Positions 11,611-22,800 of a stretch of 64,000 nucleotides of DNA are shown here, in pieces. The notes under the pieces were generated by a model. The model saw only the letters and a list, made by a program, of their open reading frames with translations, ran no database searches and was not told the DNA's origin. The first letter of the stretch is position 1. Each line of letters opens with the position of its first letter. Made by a program: the position numbers and the translations under genes. The DNA lies in NCBI GenBank assembly GCA_009767595.1, contig VSDK01026464.1, forward strand, positions 111,529-175,528, written 5' to 3'. The DNA is from Symbiodinium kawagutii. Lineage: Eukaryota > Sar > Dinophyceae > Suessiales > Symbiodiniaceae.

Positions 11611-13452
11611 GTGCCCGTAAGCAGCGCCGGTTTCGGGCGCAAAACCCTTGAGGCAACACTGCGAATGATCAACGTTCAACAATGCACAGAGTCATCAAGT
11701 TGTGGAACTTGGCGCGGCAAAAATGCAATCAAACCGTTCGTCTGCATGGGCCACCTTGATCTGTGAAGCGTCTGCAAGGAATGAATGCTCAGGTGGTTGT
11801 GCTTGTGTGGTGTACTTGCGCAAGCTGCTTTCGCGAAAGCAAGGACCAGAACACGCGCCCGGTGCACCACGCCGGTCCCAACAGAGGATCACAACAACAT
11901 CACCGTAACAAAGCGACCGCACAAACTGCACATTCCAATCGCTGCAATACCACTTGGCTTGGCCATTTCGTGCTGGCAACAATGCATGCCATGCAAAAAC
12001 TAAATCAGTCTGTCCAATGGGTGGGACACAGCACGCGCAGCAACACAACGCAGTCATTTGTAGCTGGCATGGGCCAAATTCAACCATTCTAGACACATGT
12101 TCATGAACAAACACGTGTCCATGAAGTTAGGACTGGATTTCTCTGATGCCGTTGGAGCCCCCGTGGCTCTATTTGGTTTGATGACGACGCTTTCGGAAAA
12201 CGTTGCGATCCGTTGTTGGGTGATGACGTGGGACAACAAACTATGGAGAGATACGACGCACCGTTGTCTTGCTATTATGTGGAAGAATGGACAAAGCAGG
12301 GAACCAAAAAACAATGTCAGGAGTCATGTTGCAACAAATATTGCATCAGCAAAAATGGCCGCAAACTGTTTTGATATGGCGCCTGGCAAGCAACTGGATT
12401 GGGAATTCTTCCCGACGACCATTGAGAACAGCAGGTCGTTTTCTTTCTTTTCTCTCTCGGTTTTCAACGGTGGGATGCACGACTAAATCGGCATGCCAAA
12501 AATATTTCCCTCAACGTGGCACTTGGATTAGGCTGTGCAATGTCTTGTTTTGAGTGGCGTACTCCAGCTCCGACTTTTTCACGTTTTTACGTCGACGGCT
12601 AGCTGTGGGCATTTTTGGCCATGTCTTTTTAGGATCGCAGTTTCAACGTCGAATGGTTGCAAAGCCAAGACGCATGTGAAATAGTTTGTTTGCAAACGGC
12701 CATGGCGACATCACATAAACATTGGTTTCCTGGGTTTCACCTGGCGTGATCACTGGAAACTCGCACCGCATATGGCCAAGCTGCCTCCAGATCTAGGCCA
12801 AACGTTTGCTATTTTGGAAACCTCGTGGGCCTGCTTCCGTCGGACGGCCACGCCTCCATTGGACATTGCGGAATGAGGGCTTCTGCAGGTTCAAAAGTTC
12901 GGGCCCTTGGTTGATGGTGGCACAAGACGAAATAGAAATAGTATGGGCGCACTACATGGGTGGTTTTGTGACGTTCTTGTTGTCTCGACATTGAATCAGC
13001 TGGGAAACAACTGGGAAATTGGTTGGAAGCTGCCGCAAACAAGCAAGTGTGGATGTCACACTTCAATGATTTTCTTGCCTTCATGGGTTGATGATTCGTG
13101 ATGTTTCTTACAGTTTAGGATAGGCAAAGGTAGGTTTCACATCCCTGCGCTCTAAATGGGCAGCCTTGCGGCGGACAGGTGCAAAGTCAAAGTCAATTGA
13201 TTTCGTCCCACCTTTCTGCGCTCTAAATTTGGGCCGCGTCCGGGCTTGCAGGACATGATCTGATCTTCACCCGGTGTTCTGATTTTGCATTCACGTTATG
13301 CACATGACGTTTTTTTTCTGCCGTTAAAGTTTGCGCACCAACGGGCCTAAGGTTGGACAGGGTCTTGTTTTCAAAAGAGGGACTTTGGGATTCAACGTCT
13401 GTTAGGGCCTGTGTGTTCGCGTCCTGACGGTGCCAATGCTCAGCTCAACGCA

Positions 13453-13490
<38 letters not shown>
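13453..13490. repeat. (ATG)n microsatellite
   Basis: 38 bp of pure ATG repeat inside the LINE relic. It yields poly-Met on plus and poly-His or poly-Ile on minus; no coding meaning. Confidence 0.98.
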
Positions 13491-13899
13491 CAGGAGGATG
13501 ATGGTTTGGATGTCTGTGGTAATGCCCGGAGCACGGCAGTTGTGGATAATGTATACCAAGCCCGCCCGACACTGTACACTGCAAACTTGGCCGTGCCTGA
13601 CGTACATTGCCGGCAAAGAGCTATGGCCTGTAGTTCTGAGCACGACAACAGGTGCATCCATCCCACGGGGATGTTTCGTTGCACTACTGATTTTCCGCTT
13701 GCATATTCGTTGCGGCTACGAAAAGGCTGCGTTCAGACGCAAACAGAAATCAAAAGGGGAAAAACATGCCCAAGTTCCATCAGTTGAGTGTTTGGGGCAA
13801 ACAGTGTTTCAGGCATGTGTCTCTGAAGGGACGTGTGCGCCTGCTTTTGATGTCCGAACCACGTTGCAAAAAATAGGAAATTGCAAACCAATGACCCGG

Positions 13900-14260
13900 T
13901 TAGAAATTCGCACGCGTGGGCCCATTGCGAGTTTCTGCTAAAACGCCATGTGGTGCAAAAATGTGGCCGATGAACAATGTGGTTCCGCGCACGGATATTT
14001 TTACGTCTAATAAATTTTCACCCGTATTTATTCCACTTAAAACCAGCGAGTGTGACGGCACCAACAAAGCCGCCAAATTATTTGCCAAACATTTGTCGTG
14101 CCCCCATCCCAATAGTTACAATTGGCCTTTGGGCGCCCAAAATGAAATTTTGGCGCACGTTGATGCATTAGGAGCTTCTGTCGTGAACATCCAACTCCCG
14201 ATTTTTGTAGCAAATTGGATCAAATTTTGTTGCTGCCCCTTGTTGTTGTCACAGCTGCTT
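13900..14260 (-). pseudogene. AP-endonuclease-like fragment of the LINE relic
   Basis: Minus-strand frame 14112-13900 reads LLDVKISVRGTTLFIGHIFAPHG. The strand pattern L-x-V-x-(3)-G-x-x-L-x-(3)-x-Y/F-x-P-H is that of LINE endonucleases around the conserved YxPH motif (here IFAPHG). It is preceded by degenerate in-frame sequence and followed by stops. Its position upstream (in minus-strand sense) of the reverse transcriptase fragment is as expected. Confidence 0.5.
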
Positions 14261-15269
14261 TCTTGCAATCCATTTGGCCCAGCGCCTTTTCAAGTTGACC
14301 TGTTTCAAGCGTAAACGTAACCAAAACCCACAACACCTCCAAATTGTTTCAACATGTTCAACGCTAACCAGTTTTGAGGTTGGAAAACAGTCGGCTCGAC
14401 ACCCGTGGCTAAAATATTAAATGTGGGTCAAATTGGTTCCCTGTGGCTTGCCTGTCATGGCAGCAAGACGGCGGCGTGTAAAATAAACATACTCAAAATC
14501 CGTAACGTTGGTGAATGCTGTGAAGACAATGGTTTTGTTAGAACGCTTGTATTTGCGGAGCGGTTTCGGCCACTGTTTGGACAATGTCCGCCTGAAATTT
14601 TCGAAATTCCGGCGCTAGGGAAGGCCTTAGACACCAATGGTTGTGTGGAAACGTTTTGCGGCAAACAAATCCAATGTGTCATACCAACTGTGCAGAAGAG
14701 AGGGTGGTTTCTTAGTTCGTTGCCACTCATCATTCGTGTGCCCGCTTTGGTTGTGACACGATGATTGCCACAGGTTGATGCGCACCCTTGATTCGAAGAT
14801 TAGTTCAACATTGGGAGCCAGGCACGCGCATTGCAAACATTTTTTGGTTGTAGAAGAGTGAAGACTGCGACCCAACACCCCACGAAACAGCACCGCCCCA
14901 TGCCATCAGTGTTGTACGTTTTCCTTGCCTTCAAATGTCGCAAGGCGTCGCAAGGTTCATCACATGTTACAGCCGGAATGTCGCAACCCATGCGACCATT
15001 ATTAAAAAAAACTGCCAATCCACCAGCGCCATGAGCCGCATCCAAGTGGAAAAAAAATGGACATTTTTTTGAATCATGTGGCGTGCAAACAGCAGTGATC
15101 ATGTGGAAGTCCTTGTTCGATGAAGGGTCCAACCGGTGCACGTTTTGAACGTGTTGTTGCAATTGGATTTGACCAGATATCCAAAAAACCGAGTTGCATT
15201 GCCAGAGGTCCATCGAAAACATGCGCGGAATGAAACATTAATTTGTCATTGGTGGGGGAAATCGGGTAC

Positions 15270-15335
15270 ACGGCGGAATCAGCCAGCCAGCCGGCTGGCG
15301 GAATCAGCCAGCTACGTGGCGGAATCAGCCAGCCC
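15270..15335. repeat. GGCGGAATCAGCCAGC minisatellite at left edge of assembly gap
   Basis: Three copies of a 16 to 23-bp unit containing GGCGGAATCAGCCAGC, with the short palindrome CCAGCCGGCTGG, run directly into the N gap. The same unit resumes at 15742 beyond the gap, so the gap probably hides a longer array that could not be assembled. Confidence 0.8.
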
Positions 15336-15700
15336 NNNNNNNNNNNNNNNNNNNNNNNNNNNNNNNNNNNNNNNNNNNNNNNNNNNNNNNNNNNNNNNNN
15401 NNNNNNNNNNNNNNNNNNNNNNNNNNNNNNNNNNNNNNNNNNNNNNNNNNNNNNNNNNNNNNNNNNNNNNNNNNNNNNNNNNNNNNNNNNNNNNNNNNNN
15501 NNNNNNNNNNNNNNNNNNNNNNNNNNNNNNNNNNNNNNNNNNNNNNNNNNNNNNNNNNNNNNNNNNNNNNNNNNNNNNNNNNNNNNNNNNNNNNNNNNNN
15601 NNNNNNNNNNNNNNNNNNNNNNNNNNNNNNNNNNNNNNNNNNNNNNNNNNNNNNNNNNNNNNNNNNNNNNNNNNNNNNNNNNNNNNNNNNNNNNNNNNNN
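15336..15700. other. Assembly gap (365 N)
   Basis: Run of N. Open frames drawn through it carry no information. Confidence 1.
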
Positions 15701-15734
15701 TATTCTTGCGACTACGGCCACGCTACTACTACCA

Positions 15735-15780
15735 GCCACGCAGCGGAATCAGCCAGCCAGCCGGCTGGCTGGCGGAATTC
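15735..15780. repeat. GGCGGAATCAGCCAGC minisatellite at right edge of gap
   Basis: AGCGGAATCAGCCAGCCAGC followed by CGGCTGGCTGGCGGAATTC, the same unit as on the left side of the gap, ending with a palindromic CCAGCCGGCTGG core. Confidence 0.75.
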
Positions 15781-17570
15781 AAGTTGTCCCCGGTTTCCCC
15801 CACCTATATAATTTGTTGTCGGATTTCGCGGTGAAAAAATTCCATCATTTTGCGATTTCATGTTTTTTTTGGCGTGCCGTGGGTGGAAAATATTAGTACT
15901 TGCAACTCGATGGGTTCAGAGTCTGCGTGTCCTGAAAACATAGTTCTAAATGTCGCAGGGGCGAAACACAATGCGTTTCTATGATATACTAATCAACCGT
16001 AGCGATTTCACAAAGCAATTCGAAAATTGTTGATTTTGGCCTTCTTGGCGGCGACCTTGAAAAAATTGAGGTTCTTTCCACTGGCAACAGTCAACACTGA
16101 ATTTTCATTTGCTTTTCATCCTTCTACGAGGGCTCGGCTGACCAACGCTTCCGCTTGCAGAACGTTGCCATGGTCAATTTTTTTTTGACTCGAACAGCAC
16201 CCCTTTTCGCCAGATTTAATATGTGGCCATGTTGGGGCCTATTGTGGTGAGTCTGTGGGGTGATTGTGGGACTGTCAAAAATTTGTGTTGGGCCGACAGG
16301 CCAATGCCCGAAGAGGCACTTGAGTATGTCCTTTAGCTTCCGGCAATGACGGGTTTTGGGTGGCACGTAGGTGTTGAAGGGCTTGCAATGGCTGCCACAT
16401 GGTTTTTGACTTTGATTGATACACTATGTTGCGCCGATTTTGATTCATTGAGGCTATCTAATGTCATGGCTGGTCGATAACTCCTCTCAGGTTGTACGTC
16501 ATGTTGGGAATCGATTGCTTGGGAATTGTGTCCAACCGACAGTCGCAAAATCGGATGTAGGTTGTAACGTGGTTTGCGCTGGTCAACATGATAAACCATG
16601 AACGCAACATGCAAACTGTTTGACTTTCATTACTTTTGTTTTGCACCTCCTGCGCGGCCATTTCTCTCAATTTGGTAGTTCGTCCTCGCCCACCGAATGT
16701 GGTGCCAGGACATTGTACGTGGACTAAGGGAATTAATTTTTCCAAATTTGCAGCGAGTTGAAGGGCATGTCGAAAGTCTTGGGCAGTGTTCCCATTGCAG
16801 GACTTTCCGTTGCAATGTTAGCATGGCCAACATTCAGGTGCTGAATACCACGGTGTGCATTTTTTGTGATGGATGTTTGCTACCTGCAAGACGACTTGCA
16901 GTTGTGCAGGGTGACTTGTGGTGTGCAGGTTGGCCGTTTTGGTCATTTTCGCCTTGGTGAATGTGGCTGGAACCTCCAAGGAGGGGACCGGGATGGCCTC
17001 AGCTACGGGGTTACAACACAGCAACGCCACTTGGTTCACTAAGAACTTTCGGGGACACATTTTATGCGTTCAGGCTTTGCCGAGGTGTGTCCTCAAGACG
17101 GACCACTCGGCGTTTGTTGAGATCCTCAAAACGAGATCCTCAAAACGGCCTTTCACAGACCACATATTGTATATGTATGTATTTTGTAGCCTGTATTGTG
17201 TAAAAGATATTGTTCATGTCTCATGTGTTGCGTGGTATGTATGATACAAGTGATGTACGTTTTCTGCACGTCAGGGGGATGGATTGTTTGGGCGGGATTT
17301 CTTTGTGTTCGAACCTTGAATTGCTTTATACCCGCTAGTAATGCCGTTGCAAACGGCATGTGCATGGTTTCCAAGATCATGTAACTAACCCGTATCCGCA
17401 TTGTCACCATGGTGTTTGTGTATTTCGTCAAGTCCACTTTCATTCCAGGCGTTAATACTTCATGATGTTCATGTAAATGATCATGACTGCACTTCAATCT
17501 TGAGCCGGAACTGGAAACGCCAGTTTGACATTGAAGCAAGAAACCCAAAAACATTTTTTTCAATACTTAC
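15781..17570. other. Unrecognised block, style of the adjacent LINE relic
   Basis: Base style up to about 17.1 kb (GTTGCAAAC, GGAAC and TTGGG words) matches the LINE relic left of the gap, so it may be part of the same element or a second copy. Minus-strand open stretches (16366-16124, 16745-16464, 17060-16818, 17563-17153) overlap frames on the other strand and contain no motif I recognise. Confidence 0.35.
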
Positions 17571-19680
17571 AGACATTTTTCTGTAAAAATCTAACTTTAA
17601 TACCTCAATATTTTTTAAAACACTCAAGCTTGTGTCTGATTGTTACTCAAATAGGTTCGTGATGTAAAACATCTTTTGTTAAACCTTTGCCCCTGCCAAG
17701 TTGTCAGGTAGCTGTGGCGGCTTCCAGGCCTGCACACTGCGACAATATCGATGTTGATGTGTTGAGTACTTTAAGTGCTTAGATGTGTTTAGTCTTAACT
17801 GATCTTGGATCATCTTAGATCATCTTAGTTTGTTTCAGTGAAGTAATCTTATTTATTTGAGCTCTTTAGCCTATTTAGTTCATGAGTTCGCTTTAGTTCA
17901 TTTTACGTCATTTTAGCTTCCTTCATTGGAACTGCTCGAGGTTTAGTCATGTTGAAGATGTCACTTCTAGCTCGGCGCACTCCAAGAAGGTGAAGAGGAG
18001 TTTCTTGCGTTTCTTCGACGCGTTGAGTCCTTGTCACATGTGATATTTGGTATTTGTCGTTGCTCTTTTGCATATTTTTTGATTTGACAATATGTGATGT
18101 GTGATTTTTGATGTGACAATTTGTGATATTTTTTGATCTGACATTTTTTGACTTCAAATTTGATGGTTGAATTTCATTTACCGAGGAAGATCCACCGGAA
18201 AAGATGCTTTCCAGCGTTCACGAAGCATCGCCATTGTTCCACAGCCGAAGAACATTGAAGTCATTGGAGGCGAAGTCATCCACAGCCATCGTTTCGACGC
18301 ATATCCTGTGTCGTATCTTGTGGTTTTCAGGTGATGATTTGGTCTTCAGTTCTGGGGCCCTGCGATTGTCTGTGCCTAGTTCTGTGGAATCGTTCCCCGG
18401 CTCAGTGATCAGTTCATTGCTTTAGTAGCTGCATTGCATGGTATTCAAGAAGCAGATATAAAAGAAGCAAGAGGGTCGACAAGCTGAAGCTTTGAGGAGT
18501 ACCAGATGCTTCGGAGTCTCAACAAACTGTTTTGGTCTCTACTATATTGTAGTTGCTTGCCTCACAACCAAGGGATGTTTTCTACGGGCACGTGATCGAC
18601 AAGACAGACCTCAAAGTCGACACAGAAGCATCTTGCATGAACAATCGATTTCAATTGCTAAGGTCGTGTAAAGAAACAGAAACTTAAAAACGACCTATGA
18701 CAGAATTTCGCTGCGAGGTCAGTTTGCCCCAGATCATTCTCGAACTGCAGAGGGATACTGCGCCAGAGACACTCTGAGGCATATTGGTAACACATCATGT
18801 TGAGGGGAAGGAGGGGACATCAATCGGCTTCAAAAGACTGGGCGAAGTAGTACAGGCCCAGTTTGTTCGCAGGATGAACCCCATAGGAAAACACCTTAGT
18901 GGCTGTGGCAGCTGTGGCAGCTGCTGCGGCATGGTTTCTTGAAGCTGAGTGTGGAACTTCCCAGACCTGGCTTCGAAGAAGGGGTGGTGCTTGGATGAAG
19001 ATGAGGGATAGAAGTCACACCGAGGCCTTCTTCCCAAGCAGCCCCGAAACCCTTTTGGAGACGGTCAACTTTTCAAGGCATCCAATGGTTCCTGCTTTCC
19101 CGATTCAATACCATCGACTAGTTCAAGGAGGGTAGGCATGCTCTCTATCAGCATGCAAGCACTATGACCAAGTATTTTGCAGTGAATGCTTTTCCAGAGG
19201 GGAATGCAACTAGCATTTTCTAACATTCTCGATTTACTGGTGGCTTAATGCTTGGATTTTCAAAGAATCATTTTTAATCGGTATATCTCTTTTCTCTTCA
19301 CACTAGTTTTTTTCGGGCAAATTCTTGGAATGTTCTTTCCCGGCTGACAGACAGCTAAGGAAGTACACATTGTGTGTGTCAGTGTCCTCCCAGAACTCAG
19401 AGGCCACAAGTTTGTAGCTATGGGGCGATGAACCATGGAATCTTTGCACATGCCACACCGCACAGTCGCATCGTTTGGCAAGAGACTGGCAGGCAGACAT
19501 GCAACAGTGAATAACATTAGACAAGAGAGAGACGGAGGGGGTACTTTGTCTCTTCAAGTCTCGGAGCTCTGCTGCAATTTGCAGCAATGGAAAATACAAC
19601 ACGGGAGATCCGCATTGAATACACAATAACATATACACACTACCAATGTATATCTTTAGATAATTTGCAAAATATTTAAA
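17571..19680. other. Intergenic, AT-rich degenerate repeats, no recognised gene
   Basis: 17750-18170 is made of diverged short words (ATCTTAGATCATCTTAG, TTTAGTTCATTTTA, TTTTTGATNTGACAATTTGTGAT), a decayed simple repeat. A plus-strand stretch at about 18893-19130 begins with an Ala/Val-rich hydrophobic run (AVAAVAAAAAWFL). It could be a signal-anchor exon of the downstream GH20 gene, but no splice link can be shown. Confidence 0.4.
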
Positions 19681-19685
19681 TATCA

Positions 19686-19772
19686 ATGTAAATAGATAGA
19701 TAAATAAATAAGTAAATAAGTATATATATATATATACATACATACATATACATACATATATATTTTTTTTTT
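19686..19772. repeat. AT-rich microsatellite (GATA/AATA/TA/CATA)n
   Basis: Compound simple repeat: GATAGATAAATAAATAAGTA, then (TA)n, then (CATA)n and a T-run. Confidence 0.95.
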
Positions 19773-19857
19773 GGAATTCATTACCCATGCTTTGATGGCG
19801 AACCGCCCGCTGTGACTAAACTCATGGGCTTCAGAGCTGGATCTACGTGTGCTGCAG

Positions 19858-22800
19858 GTGCGAATTGCCGGTTCCAGCCACGGTCTTTTCAACGGCCTGA
19901 TGACTCTTCGACAGCTCTTTGTTCAAGGCCAAGGGGTCGGGGCTGTGGCGCACGTCCTGAGTGGATAGCACCTAGCAATGATCACATAGCCGCGCTAAAC
20001 TTAACGAATGATATTGATTTGGATGGTTCTTAACTGGTGATCAACTTGCATGGGTTTTGGAGGTCTTGGCCTGTTATCCCTTTTCTCGTCTTCATTCAGG
20101 CTTGATTCGGCGTTCCTTGCATCTCTTTATATCAGCGTTCTGTTTCTTCCAGCTTCGCAATGACCAGCATTGAATCATCTTTCTGCGTTTGAATGTTGGA
20201 AGATACCTTGACTCTCCTTCAACTCAGCAAGTTTCAAAAATGAGCAAAATCATAAATCCAGTGCTCTTCCTTCCGTTGACGCAGTCATTACCTTCAGTTC
20301 TGATACGTTTGCCTGAGGTGACTCTGGCGAGTGGCGCCTGCCACAGCTGAAGATTAGCTTCTTGGAGAAGTGTATCTTTGTTGCCCATGGAAAGATGCAA
20401 CAAGGTAGGCCCAGGTAGGCGTAGCAATTTCTTTTAGACTTGCGCAGATGCACCGGCCACAGCTTGCACAGGTTTTATTGTTACAAACCGAGGCGATGAG
20501 CCTGAACACGAGTGGCGCGGTTTGATGCTGGATGTGAGCCGACACTTCTTTGGTGCAGACGAAGTGAAGCATTTATTGCGCACCATGGTAACTTGGAGCT
20601 GACTTGGAGCTGATCAGTTCGTCATTCGAGTTCCACTTGCTGGGCCACGTGCGTCAATCAGTTCTGAAGTTGCAGAACGACTCAGTATGAGGAAAGTGTG
20701 ATGAGTCTGTGTTCTGCACATCTGAGGCTTTCTTCAAAATGAACCGATTTCACTGGCATTTGTCAGACGATCAGGGCTGGCGCATTCCAAGTCAAAAATA
20801 TCCAAAGCTCACACAGGCGAGAGCGCCTCTTGTGCAAGAGTCGCTGACAACAAGAGTCAAGGTGATGGCAAGAGGTGAGATATTTTTGGGTTTCCTTGTA
20901 GAACTAGTAAATCAACCTGGCTTATGTTAAGCGAACTTACCACTGGATCAGCTGGTTCAGAGAGGGTCCGGAGCGACATGCACTGTGGAAGGTGGGAGCT
21001 TGGAGGGAGGGCACGCAGATTGGGCGCAGCTCCGGACATGACCATGTGCGTTATGGCGGTTCCTTAGCCATGATTGGGCTGGGATCTTTCCCAAGAGGAA
21101 TTGATGGCAAATGAATTGATAAACTGCTCAATCTCTCAGAGAATTCTGCAAGGCACCATAGAGATGTGATTGCTGTGCTATACTTTCAAGATCTCTAGGA
21201 GAAGGAAAGGCATGATTACCTTCGACTTGTGAGATGGTTCGATTTGCAGCATTGCTCTTGGGAATATTTTTGACAATCATTCTTGCACGATTTAGACATG
21301 CAGATTGTCGAGAAGTGATCCGTAGTTGAGTGGATTTGACTGCAGATCTTAGGCTCCTACACGGCCGAAGAGATCAAAAGCATCGTGGCTTATGCCAAGT
21401 CGCTGCACATTGAGGTCATCCCAGAGATCGATTCTCCTGGCCACATTCAGGTGCAACGATATGCATGGCTAGTGTTTCCAGTGGCAGTGCAAGGATGTCC
21501 ACTCAAGATACGTAGGGAAGTGCCTATGAGATCCTATGAGGGGGTTGCATTTTTTCTCTACCTTTAGTTTTTTTGAGAGGTGCATGCTCGTGATGCTTTT
21601 TCATGTGATGGAGGGGAAAAAATACATGGCATGGCGGAATTTAGTGGAACGTAGTGCTGTGTATGTAATGTGCACGTCGGTGTGTGCGTATCTTTGAAGG
21701 TGTGCATGTAGGTCACGCAGAAAAGCCGGCAGTGTAGTGTGATGCAAGGCAATGTAGTTTTGTGACATATTGTGATAATTTGAATGTAAGGCTGCGTCTA
21801 GATCCATGTTGGCTCATGAGAAAAGGCTCTTGTGCAGCCTGTCCAGGCAGTGTTGGCAGCATACCCTGAACTTGGGAGTGTCCCGGGTGTCAAGGTAGCG
21901 ACGCAGTTTGGCTCGTAACTCAAATCTGACAGGGAGCAAAAAGAAGAAACAAGAGATGTGTTCGTTTTTTTTGGTTTTGAGTCAGTTGAGACTTATGAAC
22001 TTTATTTATCATTTTGAGTCAATTCAAGTGAGTGTCAGTGAGAGAATTGGCCCATGAAACTTCGCCTTAGGTGCCCTGGAACATACCATGAAGCCATCTG
22101 AGCGCAGCATGCGTTTCATTTCCGATGTGACTTGGGCGAGAGATACGCTGCTAACTTGGGCAGAGAATACACCTCTAAAGCTCAAAACCCAACATGATCA
22201 ACATGAGTAGATCATAGTGGATTTGTGTTGTCTAATATTCTAATGTTGTCTATGATTTCCCGCCTTTCCACGCGGTTTTCCTGAGGGCGCTTGCGCTGAG
22301 GTCATTGGGGAAGCAGCTGAACTGTTTCCACCCGAGAGTGGCTCCGGCTACTTCCACGCCCCACGACCGCAGTTGCCCACCGCAGCGGACTGGTCATTTG
22401 CGAGTGAAAAAATGATGAAGACATGTCGTGCAATGTGAAAAATGTTTCAGGGGAAACGGGAAAAGATGTAAGATTATGTAGGATCATTTTGTGAGCGATG
22501 ATGGAAGTGTGTAGTTTTTTTCTCCCACCCTTATGTATCTGCACATGGCCAATGATGCAACACTAGTTGCCTGCGGATGTTCGCATCTCTTCCTGCTTAT
22601 GTATCGCTTTGTCTGTTTATCGGCACGTGATGGAACACGATATCTCATGCTGAATGCCTCGGCTCTCCCTACCTTTGCTTCTTCCCTTCGAACGTTTCTG
22701 GGCTTTCACCATCCCTTGACCTGTGGGCATGGCGCATCCTTGGACGCGCTGATGGCACTCAGGTGGGAGGTGACGAAGTGGCAACGGGGCAATGGTCGAG

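Larger units (their letters stand above)
9650..15260 (-). mobile_element. Decayed LINE-type non-LTR retrotransposon
   Basis: A block of uniform base style (rich in CAAACG, TTGCAAA and GGAAAC words) whose minus strand carries non-LTR retrotransposon fragments in the expected order. These are an endonuclease-like stretch (about 14260-13900), reverse-transcriptase 3' motifs (about 11600-11350) and a C-terminal tail motif (about 11340-10750). Stops and frameshifts separate the fragments, so it cannot encode a functional ORF2. No poly-A tail or target-site duplication was found, so both ends are uncertain; the same base style continues past the assembly gap to about 17.1 kb. Family is set at the level of LINE only. 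Confidence 0.65.

Noticed and set aside
13402-13584. His-rich or Met-rich small protein
   Set aside because: Caused by the (ATG)n microsatellite at 13453-13490.
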